Positions 31,406 through 41,619 of a DNA stretch of 49,368 nucleotides are shown one piece after another. This DNA is from Pseudomonas pudica (GTDB lineage Bacteria; Pseudomonadota; Gammaproteobacteria; Pseudomonadales; Pseudomonadaceae), in NCBI RefSeq assembly GCF_015680405.1, contig NZ_JADLJS010000041.1, positions 1-49,368 on the forward strand, given 5' to 3'. Both the position numbers and the translations under genes were made by a program. Below the pieces are notes generated by a model. That model searched no databases and had not been told where the DNA came from. It saw only the letters and a list, made by a program, of their open reading frames with translations. Each line of letters begins with the position of its first letter. The first letter of the stretch is position 1.

Positions 31406-31450
31406 CTGCCTGGCATGCGCCAAGCAGAATGGGGCATGCCAGTAAGGCAG
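31406..31450. promoter_or_regulatory. Interrupted inverted repeat downstream of the AT-rich orphan gene
   Basis: CTGCC-TGGCATGC (31406-31418) faces GCATGCCA-GTA-AGGCAG (31434-31450). It sits between the stop codon of the orphan gene and the ltaE start and could end the orphan transcript; there is no T-run. Confidence 0.35.
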
Positions 31451-31494
31451 CGAGGCAGTTGCATAGTGCCGCACAAGCTCCCTACAACGTAAAT

Positions 31495-32010
31495 TCAACT
31501 CTCAATCAAGTGGATTTCCCAGTAGATGTCTTCAATGATGTCAGCGAGTTCATTATAATTTGCATAGATATAGCGAAAATCAATTTTATAATTCTTGCAA
31601 TCAAATTTTAAGTTTCCGCTATTGGCTAATGCGGCGTAGCCGAGACCACTCTGGTCTTCAGAAAAATTTTTGATGAGATTGCCGTTCGCGTAAAGCTGAA
31701 CGTGAGCATATATTTTTTCAGTAACGTTTTCCCGACGTGTGCGGTCTGGGCTCACGGCTCTTCTGGTTTGCTGGCGTTTCGGGTCGATTTTTTCTGGAAA
31801 GTCGTCCGTCTTCAATTCGGCGCCAGTGATACGTACCAGTTGCTGTTCATCAGACAGGTCTGATTCAAATAAACTGAGTTTTGCAGTTGATCTTCGCGAA
31901 TCGAAAGATGCGATATCAAGTATATCTCCGGCGCGCAAATATATCAGTGAACCATAGGCTTGAGGCTCTAGTGGGAATGTAAAAAGTCCGAAACTGGCTT
32001 TAACTTCCAT
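31495..32010 (-). CDS. AT-rich orphan protein of unknown function
   Basis: A 171-residue protein that I do not recognise. The coding sequence is visibly richer in A and T than all neighbours and uses codons such as ATA, AAT and TTT that are rare in the flanking genes, which suggests recent acquisition. The start at 32010 (MEVKASFGLFTF) is well supported by AGGAGAA just upstream; an open frame continues to 32124 without such a site. The N-terminal part (YGSLIYLRAGDILDIASF) and C-terminal part (HVQLYANGNLIKNFSEDQSG; NLKFDCKNYKIDFRYIYANY) suggest an all-beta protein separated by a charged linker (KIDPKRQQTRRAVSPDRTRRENV). No signal peptide. A lectin-like or effector-type role is speculation. Confidence 0.72.
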   Translation of the reverse strand: MEVKASFGLFTFPLEPQAYGSLIYLRAGDILDIASFDSRRSTAKLSLFESDLSDEQQLVRITGAELKTDDFPEKIDPKRQQTRRAVSPDRTRRENVTEKIYAHVQLYANGNLIKNFSEDQSGLGYAALANSGNLKFDCKNYKIDFRYIYANYNELADIIEDIYWEIHLIES

Positions 32011-32157
32011 AGCATTTCTCCTCATGCTTCGGCAGAAGTGGGCGCTGCCGATGACAAGATCTTCAGGCTCCCAGGTCAATATCGGCAACTGGTAGAAATG
32101 CCAGGTCTGGCTGTACCTGGCCAACGCTCAACCCCACAACGTGCAGCTGCCTCGAAC

Positions 32158-32170
32158 ACGACAATGTCGT
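32158..32170. promoter_or_regulatory. Palindrome upstream of glyA
   Basis: ACGACA-A-TGTCGT, an inverted repeat with 6-base arms and one central base, 117 bases before the glyA start. The half-site TGTCGT also appears before gbdR, the dimethylglycine operon and fdhA. Confidence 0.35.
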
Positions 32171-32286
32171 AAACGCGCCATTGCAAGGCGTGCGCAGGCA
32201 TCTGACCCGCCCCGGCCAGTCATAACATCGCCACAAAGGGCCACAGTGCCCCACGACAAAAAACGATCGCTGCCGGGAGATACACG

Positions 32287-33540
<1,254 letters not shown>

Positions 33541-33555
33541 GTGGAGTCACACACC

Positions 33556-34806
33556 ATGCAACGTTACTCGGGCTTCGGCCTTTTCAAACACTCCCTCAGC
33601 CACCACGAGAACTGGCAGCGCATGTGGCGCACGCCAACCCCTAAAAAGGTCTACGACGTGGTTATCGTCGGCGGTGGCGGCCATGGCTTGGCCACGGCCT
33701 ACTACCTGGCCAAGGAACACGGCATCACCAATGTCGCCGTGATCGAGAAAGGTTACCTGGGCGGCGGCAACACTGCCCGTAACACTACTATCGTGCGTTC
33801 CAACTACCTGTGGGACGAGTCGGCGCACCTGTACGAACACGCCATGAAGCTGTGGGAGGGCCTGTCCCAGGACCTCAACTACAACGTGATGTTCTCCCAG
33901 CGCGGCGTGTACAACCTGTGCCACACCCTGCAGGACATGCGTGACTCCGAGCGCCGGGTCAGCGCCAACCGCCTGAACGGCGTGGATGGCGAACTGCTCA
34001 ACACCGCCCAGGTCGCGGCCGAGATCCCGTACCTGGACTGCTCGAAGAACACCCGCTACCCGATCCTCGGTGCCACCGTGCAGCGCCGTGGCGGCGTGGC
34101 GCGTCACGACGCTGTGGCCTGGGGCTTCGCCCGTGCTGCCGACGCCCTGGGCGTGGACTTGATCCAGCAGACCGAAGTGATCGGCTTCCGCAAGGAAAAC
34201 GGCGCGGTCATCGGTGTGGAAACCAACAAAGGCTTCATCGGCGCCAAGCGCGTCGGCGTGGTCACCGCCGGTAACTCCGGGCACATGGCCAAGCTGGCCG
34301 GCTTCCGCCTGCCGCTGGAATCGCACCCGCTGCAGGCGCTGGTATCCGAGCCGATCAAGCCGATCATCGACAGCGTGATCATGTCCAACGCCGTGCACGG
34401 CTACATCAGCCAGTCCGACAAGGGCGACCTGGTGATCGGTGCCGGTATCGACGGCTGGGTCGGCTACGGCCAGCGCGGCTCTTACCCGGTGATCGAGCAC
34501 ACCCTGCAGGCCATCGTCGAGATGTTCCCCAACCTCTCGCGCGTGCGCATGAACCGCCAGTGGGGCGGCATCGTCGATACCTCGCCGGACGCTTGCCCGA
34601 TCATCACCAAGACCCCGGTCAAGAACATGTTCTTCAACTGCGGTTGGGGTACTGGCGGCTTCAAGGCGACCCCAGGTTCGGGCAACGTCTTCGCCGCGAG
34701 CCTGGCCAAGGGCGAAATGCACCCACTGGCCGCGCCGTTCTCCATGGACCGTTTCTACAACGGCGCACTGATCGACGAACACGGCGCCGCCGCCGTCGCC
34801 CACTAA
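33556..34806 (+). CDS. soxB: Sarcosine oxidase beta subunit
   Basis: A 416-residue flavoprotein subunit of heterotetrameric sarcosine oxidase, which demethylates sarcosine to glycine and makes hydrogen peroxide and, with folate, 5,10-methylenetetrahydrofolate. The FAD-binding motif VVIVGGGGHGLATAYYLAKEHG begins near residue 34. The DAO-type fold continues through GVVTAGNSGHMAKLAGF and FNCGWGTGGFKATPGSG near the C terminus. The start at 33556 (MQRYSGFGLFKHSL) is the family start; a GTG at 33541 directly follows the glyA stop and could be used but lacks homology. First of soxBDAG. Confidence 0.95.
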   Translation: MQRYSGFGLFKHSLSHHENWQRMWRTPTPKKVYDVVIVGGGGHGLATAYYLAKEHGITNVAVIEKGYLGGGNTARNTTIVRSNYLWDESAHLYEHAMKLWEGLSQDLNYNVMFSQRGVYNLCHTLQDMRDSERRVSANRLNGVDGELLNTAQVAAEIPYLDCSKNTRYPILGATVQRRGGVARHDAVAWGFARAADALGVDLIQQTEVIGFRKENGAVIGVETNKGFIGAKRVGVVTAGNSGHMAKLAGFRLPLESHPLQALVSEPIKPIIDSVIMSNAVHGYISQSDKGDLVIGAGIDGWVGYGQRGSYPVIEHTLQAIVEMFPNLSRVRMNRQWGGIVDTSPDACPIITKTPVKNMFFNCGWGTGGFKATPGSGNVFAASLAKGEMHPLAAPFSMDRFYNGALIDEHGAAAVAH

Positions 34807-34820
34807 CCGGAGACACCGTC

Positions 34821-35156
34821 ATGTTGCATATTTTCTGTCCCCACTGCGGCGAGCTGCGCTCCGAAGAAGAGTTCCACGCCTCTGGCCAGGCGCACATCGC
34901 CCGCCCGCTGGACCCTAACGCCTGCTCTGACGAGGAATGGGGTACCTACATGTTCTACCGTGACAACCCACGCGGTATTCACCACGAACTGTGGGACCAC
35001 GTTGCCGGCTGCCGCCAGTATTTCAACGTCACTCGCGACACCGTGACCTACGAGATTCTGGAAACCTACAAGATTGGCGAGAAGCCGCAAGTGACCGCCA
35101 GCGGCAAGCAGAACAGCGCCGCGTCGACCGTCAAAGGCCAAGGGGAAAAAGTATGA
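34821..35156 (+). CDS. soxD: Sarcosine oxidase delta subunit
   Basis: A 111-residue zinc-binding subunit. MLHIFCPHCGELRSEEEF shows the first cysteine pair of the zinc site; later residues DPNACSDEEW and CRQYF fit the remaining ligands. It stabilises the alpha-beta interface of the oxidase. It follows soxB by 14 bases with a CCGGAGACACCGTC leader and overlaps soxA by four bases (ATGA). Confidence 0.93.
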   Translation: MLHIFCPHCGELRSEEEFHASGQAHIARPLDPNACSDEEWGTYMFYRDNPRGIHHELWDHVAGCRQYFNVTRDTVTYEILETYKIGEKPQVTASGKQNSAASTVKGQGEKV

Positions 35157-38100
35157 GCCAGACCTATCGCCTCGCCAGCGGCGGCCGTATCGACCGCAGC
35201 AAGGTCCTGAACTTCACTTTCAACGGCAAGACCTACCAAGGTTATGCCGGTGACAGCCTGGCCGCCGCGTTGCTGGCCAACGGCGTCGACATCGTCGGCC
35301 GCAGCTTCAAGTATTCGCGTCCACGCGGCATCATCGCCGCCGGTACCGAAGAGCCGAACGCCATCCTGCAGATCGGCTCCAGCGAAGCCACCCAGATCCC
35401 CAACGTGCGTGCCACCCAGCAGGCGCTGTACGCAGGTCTTGTAGCTACCAGCACCAACGGCTGGCCGAACGTCAACAACGACGTCATGGGCATCCTGGGC
35501 AAGGTAGGCGGCAGCATGATGCCGCCGGGCTTCTACTACAAAACCTTCATGTACCCGAAATCGTTCTGGATGACTTACGAGAAGTACATCCGCAAAGCCG
35601 CAGGCCTTGGCCGCGCGCCGCTGCAGAACGACCCGGACAGCTACGACTACATGAACCAGCACTGCGACGTGCTGGTCGTCGGCGCCGGCCCTGCTGGCCT
35701 GGCCGCTGCACTGGCCGCTGCCCGCAGCGGTGCCCGCGTGATCCTGGCTGACGAGCAGGAAGAGTTCGGCGGCAGCCTGCTCGACACCCGCGAAACCCTC
35801 GACGGCAAACCTGCTGCCGATTGGGTCAGCGCCGTGGTCAAAGAGCTGGAAAGCCTGCCGGAAGTGACCCTGCTGCCACGTGCCACGGTCAACGGCTACC
35901 ACGACCATAACTTCCTGACCATCCACGAGCGCCTCACCGACCACCTCGGCGACCGCGCCCCGATCGGCCAGGTACGCCACCGCGTGCACCGTGTCCGCGC
36001 CAAGCGCGTGGTCCTGGCTGCGGGCGCCCACGAGCGCCCGCTGGTGTACGGCAACAACGACCTGCCGGGCAACATGCTGGCCGGTGCCGTGTCCACCTAC
36101 GTGCGCCGCTACGGCGTGGCCCCGGGCCGCAAGCTGGTGCTGTCGACCAACAACGACCACGCCTACCGTGCCGCGCTGGACTGGCACGACGCCGGCCTGC
36201 AAGTGGTCGCCATTGCCGACGCCCGCCACAACCCACGTGGCTCGCTGGTTGAAGAAGCACGTGCCAAAGGCATCCGCATCCTCACCTCCAGCGCCGTGAT
36301 CGAGGCCAAGGGCAGCAAGCACGTCACCGGCGCCCGTGTGGCCGCCATCGATGTGCAGGCACACAAGGTCACCAGCCCTGGCGAAACCCTCGAATGCGAC
36401 CTGATCGCTACCTCCGGTGGCTACAGCCCGATCGTGCACCTGGCTTCGCACCTGGGCGGTCGCCCAATATGGCGTGAAGACATCCTCGGCTTCGTGCCGG
36501 GCGATGCTCCGCAGAAACGCGAATGCGTGGGTGGCATCAATGGCGTCTACGCCCTGGGCGACGTGATCGCCGATGGCTTCGAAGGCGGCGTTCGCGCAGC
36601 CACCGAAGCGGGCTTCAAAGCCACGGTCGGCAGCCTGCCGAAAACCGTTGCGCGCAAGGAAGAGCCCACCGTGGCGCTGTTCCAGGTGCCGCACGACAAG
36701 GGCACTGCCCGCGCACCCAAGCAGTTCGTCGACCAGCAGAACGACGTCACCGCGGCCGCCATCGAACTGGCCACCCGTGAAGGCTTCGAGTCGGTCGAGC
36801 ACGTAAAACGCTACACCGCGCTGGGCTTCGGTACCGACCAGGGCAAACTGGGCAACATCAACGGCCTGGCCATCGCCGCCCGTTCGATCGGTATTACCAT
36901 TCCGGAAATGGGCACCACCATGTTCCGCCCCAACTACACGCCGGTGACCTTCGGCGCGGTAGCGGGCCGTCACTGTGGCCACCTGTTCGAACCGGTACGC
37001 TTCACTGCCCTGCATGCCTGGCACGTGAAGAACGGCGCCGAGTTCGAAGACGTCGGCCAGTGGAAGCGCCCGTGGTATTTCCCGAAAGCCGGTGAAGACA
37101 TCCATGCTGCCGTGGCTCGCGAATGCAAGGCCGTGCGTGACAGCGTTGGCCTGCTGGACGCCTCGACCCTGGGCAAGATCGACATCCAGGGTCCGGATGC
37201 CCGTGAGTTCCTGAACCGCATCTACACCAACGCCTGGACCAAGCTCGACGTGGGCAAGGCCCGCTACGGCCTGATGTGCAAGGAAGACGGCATGGTCTTC
37301 GACGACGGTGTAACCGCCTGCGTCGGCGACAACCACTTCATCATGACCACCACCACCGGCGGCGCTGCACGCGTGCTGCAGTGGATGGAGCTGTATCACC
37401 AGACCGAATGGCCGGAACTGAAGGTTTACTTCACCTCGGTCACCGACCACTGGGCCACCATGACCCTGTCCGGCCCCAACAGCCGCAAGCTGCTCAGCGA
37501 GCTGACCGACATCGACATGGACAAGGAAGCCTTCCCGTTCATGACCTGGAAGGAAGGCAACGTCGGCGGCGTACCGGCCCGGGTGTTCCGTATTTCGTTC
37601 ACCGGCGAGCTGTCGTACGAAGTGAACGTGCAGGCCAACTACGCCATGGGCGTGCTGGAACAGATCGTCGAGGCGGGCAAGAAGTACAACCTGACCCCGT
37701 ACGGCACCGAGACCATGCACGTACTGCGCGCCGAGAAGGGCTTCATCATTGTTGGCCAGGATACCGACGGCTCGATGACCCCGGACGACCTGAACATGAG
37801 CTGGTGCGTAGGCCGCAACAAGCCGTACTCGTGGATCGGCCTGCGTGGCATGAACCGCGAAGACTGCGTGCGTGAGAACCGCAAACAGCTGGTAGGCCTG
37901 AAGCCGATCGACCCGACCAAGTGGCTGCCCGAAGGCGCCCAGCTGGTGTTCGATCCGAAGCAGCCGATCCCGATGGATATGGTTGGCCACGTCACCTCCA
38001 GCTATGCGTCCAACTCCCTGGGCTACTCGTTCGCCATGGGTGTGGTCAAAGGCGGCCTCAAGCGCATGGGCGAGCGCGTCTACTCGCCGCAGGCAGATGG

Positions 38101-38170
38101 CAGCGTGATCGAGGCGGAGATCGTGTCTTCGGTGTTCTTCGATCCGAAGGGTGAGCGGCAGAACGTTTGA
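35153..38170 (+). CDS. soxA: Sarcosine oxidase alpha subunit
   Basis: A 1005-residue largest subunit. The N-terminal about 100 residues form a ferredoxin-like domain (LNFTFNGKTYQGYAGDSLAAALLANG). The NAD-binding and pyridine-nucleotide-oxidoreductase part starts at VLVVGAGPAGLAAALAAARSGARV (about 172). The C-terminal 400 residues are a GcvT-type folate-binding domain (RDSVGLLDASTLGKIDIQGPDAREFLNRIYTN; SFTGELSYEVNVQANYAMGV; YGTETMHVLRAEKGF) that captures the methyl carbon on tetrahydrofolate. Length fits the family. Start overlaps the soxD stop. Confidence 0.95.
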   Translation: MSQTYRLASGGRIDRSKVLNFTFNGKTYQGYAGDSLAAALLANGVDIVGRSFKYSRPRGIIAAGTEEPNAILQIGSSEATQIPNVRATQQALYAGLVATSTNGWPNVNNDVMGILGKVGGSMMPPGFYYKTFMYPKSFWMTYEKYIRKAAGLGRAPLQNDPDSYDYMNQHCDVLVVGAGPAGLAAALAAARSGARVILADEQEEFGGSLLDTRETLDGKPAADWVSAVVKELESLPEVTLLPRATVNGYHDHNFLTIHERLTDHLGDRAPIGQVRHRVHRVRAKRVVLAAGAHERPLVYGNNDLPGNMLAGAVSTYVRRYGVAPGRKLVLSTNNDHAYRAALDWHDAGLQVVAIADARHNPRGSLVEEARAKGIRILTSSAVIEAKGSKHVTGARVAAIDVQAHKVTSPGETLECDLIATSGGYSPIVHLASHLGGRPIWREDILGFVPGDAPQKRECVGGINGVYALGDVIADGFEGGVRAATEAGFKATVGSLPKTVARKEEPTVALFQVPHDKGTARAPKQFVDQQNDVTAAAIELATREGFESVEHVKRYTALGFGTDQGKLGNINGLAIAARSIGITIPEMGTTMFRPNYTPVTFGAVAGRHCGHLFEPVRFTALHAWHVKNGAEFEDVGQWKRPWYFPKAGEDIHAAVARECKAVRDSVGLLDASTLGKIDIQGPDAREFLNRIYTNAWTKLDVGKARYGLMCKEDGMVFDDGVTACVGDNHFIMTTTTGGAARVLQWMELYHQTEWPELKVYFTSVTDHWATMTLSGPNSRKLLSELTDIDMDKEAFPFMTWKEGNVGGVPARVFRISFTGELSYEVNVQANYAMGVLEQIVEAGKKYNLTPYGTETMHVLRAEKGFIIVGQDTDGSMTPDDLNMSWCVGRNKPYSWIGLRGMNREDCVRENRKQLVGLKPIDPTKWLPEGAQLVFDPKQPIPMDMVGHVTSSYASNSLGYSFAMGVVKGGLKRMGERVYSPQADGSVIEAEIVSSVFFDPKGERQNV

Positions 38171-38192
38171 CTCCGGGCCCTGTGGGGGCAGG

Positions 38193-38293
38193 CCAGGCCT
38201 CATCGCCGGCAAGCCGGGCTCCCACAGGATCGATGCAGCTTTGAAGGTTGGCGAGGTCCCTGTGGGAGCTGGCTTGCCGGCGATGAGGCCGGT
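38193..38293. repeat. Inverted pair of REP elements between soxA and soxG
   Basis: CATCGCCGGCAAGCCGGGCT faces AGCTGGCTTGCCGGCGATGA inside the soxBDAG operon. The pair could lower soxG-purU expression or mark a processed 3' end of glyA-soxBDA. Confidence 0.88.
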
Positions 38294-38348
38294 AGCCCCA
38301 ACACAAGCTGCGTCGCATCGACGAACAAGAATTCAAGGCAGGTAAGAA

Positions 38349-38981
38349 ATGAGTGCTATCAACGTCTTCCAGCAAAACCCCGGCGCCGAGGCCAAGGCCC
38401 AGTCGCCACTGCACCACGCCGACCTGGCCAGCCTGGTTGGCAAAGGCCGCAAGAACGCAGGTGTGACCCTGCGTGAACGCAAGTTCCTCGGCCACCTGAC
38501 CATCCGTGGCAACGGCCACGACCCGGAATTCGCCGCCGGCGTGCACAAGGCCCTGGGCCTGGAGCTGCCAGTGGCACTGACGGTGGTCGCCAACAACGAA
38601 ATGTCGCTGCAATGGGTCGGCCCCGACGAGTGGCTGCTGATCGTGCCTGGCGGCCAGGAACTGGCGGTCGAGCAGAAACTGCGTGCTGCCCTCGAAGGCC
38701 AGCACATCCAGGTGGTCAATGTCAGCGGCGGGCAGAGCCTGCTGGAGCTGCGCGGCCCGAACGTGCGCGAAGTGCTGATGAAATCCACCAGCTATGATGT
38801 TCACCCGAACAACTTCCCGGTGGGCAAGGCTGTCGGCACCGTGTTCGCCAAGTCGCAACTGGTGATCCGCCGCACCGCCGAAGACACCTGGGAGCTGGTG
38901 ATTCGCCGCAGCTTCGCCGACTACTGGTGGCTGTGGCTGCAGGACGCTTCGGCCGAGTACGGTCTGAGCATCGAGGCTTAA
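38349..38981 (+). CDS. soxG: Sarcosine oxidase gamma subunit
   Basis: A 210-residue subunit of the oxidase, related to the GcvT fold and completing the tetramer. Recognisable features are LPVALTVVANNEMSLQWVGPDEWLLI and FPVGKAVGTVFAKSQLVIRRT. The start has AGGCAGGTAAG upstream. It is separated from soxA by 178 bases with a REP pair and from purU by 12 bases. Confidence 0.93.
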   Translation: MSAINVFQQNPGAEAKAQSPLHHADLASLVGKGRKNAGVTLRERKFLGHLTIRGNGHDPEFAAGVHKALGLELPVALTVVANNEMSLQWVGPDEWLLIVPGGQELAVEQKLRAALEGQHIQVVNVSGGQSLLELRGPNVREVLMKSTSYDVHPNNFPVGKAVGTVFAKSQLVIRRTAEDTWELVIRRSFADYWWLWLQDASAEYGLSIEA

Positions 38982-38993
38982 GGAGAACAGAAC

Positions 38994-39851
38994 ATGAGTC
39001 GGGCACCGGATACCTGGATTCTCACCGCCGACTGCCCGAGCATGCTCGGCACCGTCGACGTGGTGACGCGTTACCTCTTCGAGCAGCGCTGCTACGTGAC
39101 GGAGCACCACTCCTTCGATGACCGGCTGTCGGGGCGTTTCTTCATTCGCGTGGAGTTCCGCCAGCCGGACGATTTCGACGAAGCCGGCTTCCGCGCCGGC
39201 CTCGCCGAGCGCAGCGATGCGTTCGGCATGGCGTTCGAGCTGACTGCACCAAATCACCGACCCAAGGTGGTGATCATGGTGTCCAAGGCCGACCACTGTC
39301 TGAACGACCTGCTGTATCGCCAGCGTATCGGTCAACTGGCCATGGACGTGGTCGCGGTGGTGTCCAACCACCCCGATCTCGAACCTCTCGCGCACTGGCA
39401 CAAGATCCCTTACTACCACTTCGCCCTCGACCCCAAGGACAAGCCTGGGCAAGAGCGCAAGGTACTTCAGGTGATCGAGGAGACCGGCGCCGAGCTGGTG
39501 ATTCTTGCGCGCTACATGCAGGTGCTGTCGCCGGAGCTGTGCCGGCGCCTGGATGGTTGGGCGATCAACATTCACCACTCGTTGCTGCCAGGGTTCAAGG
39601 GCGCCAAGCCGTACCACCAGGCGTACAACAAGGGCGTGAAGATGGTCGGTGCCACGGCGCACTACATCAACAACGACCTCGACGAAGGGCCGATCATTGC
39701 TCAGGGTGTCGAGGTGGTGGACCACAGCCATTACCCGGAAGACCTGATTGCCAAAGGGCGCGACATCGAATGCCTGACCTTGGCGCGGGCCGTGGGTTAT
39801 CACATCGAGCGGCGAGTGTTCCTCAACGCCAACCGGACCGTAGTTTTGTAA
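38994..39851 (+). CDS. purU: Formyltetrahydrofolate deformylase
   Basis: A 285-residue enzyme that hydrolyses 10-formyltetrahydrofolate to formate and tetrahydrofolate. Residues about 6-80 are an ACT-type regulatory domain (WILTADCPSMLGTVDVVTRYLFEQRC). The formyltransferase domain has NIHHSLLPGFKGAKPYHQAY (about 185-204; catalytic Asn/His) and GATAHYINNDLDEGPIIAQ (catalytic Asp). AAGGAGAACAGAAC precedes the start. In this operon it recycles folate when sarcosine oxidation loads it with one-carbon units, rather than serving purine synthesis. Confidence 0.94.
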   Translation: MSRAPDTWILTADCPSMLGTVDVVTRYLFEQRCYVTEHHSFDDRLSGRFFIRVEFRQPDDFDEAGFRAGLAERSDAFGMAFELTAPNHRPKVVIMVSKADHCLNDLLYRQRIGQLAMDVVAVVSNHPDLEPLAHWHKIPYYHFALDPKDKPGQERKVLQVIEETGAELVILARYMQVLSPELCRRLDGWAINIHHSLLPGFKGAKPYHQAYNKGVKMVGATAHYINNDLDEGPIIAQGVEVVDHSHYPEDLIAKGRDIECLTLARAVGYHIERRVFLNANRTVVL

Positions 39852-40154
39852 TAACCTGCACTGGCCACTTCGCGGGTAAACCCGCTCCCACAGGTACAGC
39901 GTTGGCGTTGAGCCTTGCGCCAAACCCTGTGGGAGCGGCTTCAGCCGCGAAGGGGCCGGCACAGGCCACCAACCCTGTTCCCCATTTCCGACAACGACAA
40001 ACCTGCCGCTAAAAGGCATCTCCCTGTCGCTCCCAGTCAGTGCATCCCGTCCCATCAGGCCCACAATTCCCCTCATTCCAGAAACACATGCCGCCCACGG
40101 ATGGCGGCGCGTTCAACCACCGCTGCATAACTACAAATCAAGCGAGGTAAGAGC
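39852..40154. other. purU-fdhA intergenic region
   Basis: About 300 bases holding a REP pair (39861-39960) and then a C-rich stretch with AACGACA at 39993 (complement TGTCGTT). No gene was seen. The promoter of fdhA should be here but could not be placed. Confidence 0.5.
39861..39960. repeat. Inverted REP pair with a covarying variant arm
   Basis: CTTCGCGGGTAAACCCGCTC faces GAGCGGCTTCAGCCGCGAAG. The second palindrome has GCGGCTTCAGCCGC in place of GCGGGTTTACCCGC, with both arms changed together so that the hairpin is kept. Confidence 0.85.
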
Positions 40155-41354
40155 ATGTCTGGCAATCGTGGAGTGGTATATCTCGGCGCCGGCAAGGTCG
40201 AGGTGCAGAAGATCGACTACCCGAAAATGCAGGACCCACGCGGCAAGAAGATCGAGCACGGCGTGATCCTGAAGGTGGTCTCCACCAACATCTGCGGCTC
40301 CGACCAGCACATGGTCCGCGGTCGCACCACTGCCCAGGTCGGCCTGGTCCTGGGCCACGAAATCACCGGTGAAATCGTCGAGAAAGGCCGCGATGTCGAG
40401 CGCATGCAGATCGGCGACCTGGTCTCGGTACCCTTCAACGTCGCCTGTGGCCGTTGCCGCTCCTGCAAAGAGATGCACACTGGTGTCTGCCTCACCGTCA
40501 ACCCTGCCCGCGCCGGCGGCGCCTACGGTTACGTCGACATGGGCGACTGGACCGGCGGCCAGGCCGAGTACGTGCTGGTGCCGTATGCTGACTTCAACCT
40601 GCTGAAACTGCCTGAGCGCGACAAGGCCATGGAGAAAATTCGTGACCTGACCTGCCTGTCCGACATCCTGCCGACCGGCTACCACGGTGCCGTGACTGCC
40701 GGCGTTGGCCCAGGCAGCACCGTCTATGTCGCCGGTGCCGGCCCCGTCGGCCTGGCTGCTGCTGCCTCGGCACGCCTGCTGGGCGCTGCCTGCGTCATCG
40801 TCGGCGACCTCAACCCGGCCCGCCTGGCCCATGCCAAGTCCCAGGGCTTCGAAGTGGTCGACTTGTCCAAGGACACCCCGCTGCACGAGCAGATCGTCGA
40901 TATCCTCGGCGAGCCGGAAGTGGACTGCGCCATCGACGCCGTTGGCTTCGAGGCCCGCGGGCATGGCCACGAAGGTGCCAAGCATGAAGCCCCGGCCACG
41001 GTGCTGAACTCGTTGATGCAGGTTACCCGCGTTGCCGGCAACATCGGTATTCCGGGCCTGTACGTGACCGAAGATCCGGGTGCGGTGGATGCTGCCGCCA
41101 AGATCGGTGCCTTGAGCATTCGCTTCGGCCTGGGCTGGGCCAAGTCGCACAGCTTCCACACCGGCCAGACCCCGACCATGAAGTACAACCGCCAGTTGAT
41201 GCAGGCGATCATGTGGGACCGTATCAACATCGCCGAAGTGGTTGGCGTGCAGGTGATCAACCTGGATCAGGCGCCGGAAGGTTATGGCGAGTTCGATGCA
41301 GGTGTGCCGAAGAAATTCGTGATCGACCCGCACAAGATGTGGGGCGCAGCCTGA
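40155..41354 (+). CDS. fdhA: Formaldehyde dehydrogenase, glutathione-independent
   Basis: A 399-residue zinc-dependent medium-chain dehydrogenase that oxidises formaldehyde to formate with tightly bound NAD and no glutathione. Zinc ligands are visible in NICGSDQHMVRGR (about residue 47) and GHEITGE; structural-zinc cysteines in ACGRCRSCKEMHTGVC (about 98-113). The NAD motif VYVAGAGPVGLAAAASARLLGA starts near 191. GCGAGGTAAGAGC precedes the start. It removes formaldehyde from betaine and dimethylglycine demethylation; a strong terminator follows. Confidence 0.94.
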   Translation: MSGNRGVVYLGAGKVEVQKIDYPKMQDPRGKKIEHGVILKVVSTNICGSDQHMVRGRTTAQVGLVLGHEITGEIVEKGRDVERMQIGDLVSVPFNVACGRCRSCKEMHTGVCLTVNPARAGGAYGYVDMGDWTGGQAEYVLVPYADFNLLKLPERDKAMEKIRDLTCLSDILPTGYHGAVTAGVGPGSTVYVAGAGPVGLAAAASARLLGAACVIVGDLNPARLAHAKSQGFEVVDLSKDTPLHEQIVDILGEPEVDCAIDAVGFEARGHGHEGAKHEAPATVLNSLMQVTRVAGNIGIPGLYVTEDPGAVDAAAKIGALSIRFGLGWAKSHSFHTGQTPTMKYNRQLMQAIMWDRINIAEVVGVQVINLDQAPEGYGEFDAGVPKKFVIDPHKMWGAA

Positions 41355-41369
41355 TAGCGTGATGTAACA

Positions 41370-41401
41370 AAGAGCCCCTCAATATGAGGGGCTCTTTTTT
41401 T
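41370..41401 (+). terminator. Intrinsic terminator after fdhA
   Basis: AAGAGCCCCTC-AATAT-GAGGGGCTCTT followed by a run of T. Textbook Rho-independent terminator 15 bases after the stop codon; it ends the quaternary-amine region on the plus strand. Confidence 0.95.
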
Positions 41402-41619
41402 GGGCTGAGTGGAGAACCTGTGAACCTGCTTCGGCAAGGCCCAAATCAGCGATTATTTTTTCCCAAGCAACGCTAGCATTTTTTACATGGGCAGGTATCC
41501 AGGTCAAAAGCACTGAGGCGGTCAGCAAAAGTGGTCGACAGCCGGGTCGGAACAAAGCTGCGAGATCCCAGTCAAAACTCGCGTTTCCCAGGCCATCCTG
41601 GCCCACGAGGTCCCTCCCG

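Noticed and set aside
31333..31611. 92-codon open frame between ltaE and the AT-rich gene
   Set aside because: No ribosome binding site and its 3' part overlaps the well-supported minus-strand gene.
35066..38212. 1048-codon open frame antisense to soxA
   Set aside because: Same type of GC-driven antisense shadow; composition is unlike a real protein and soxA is certain.
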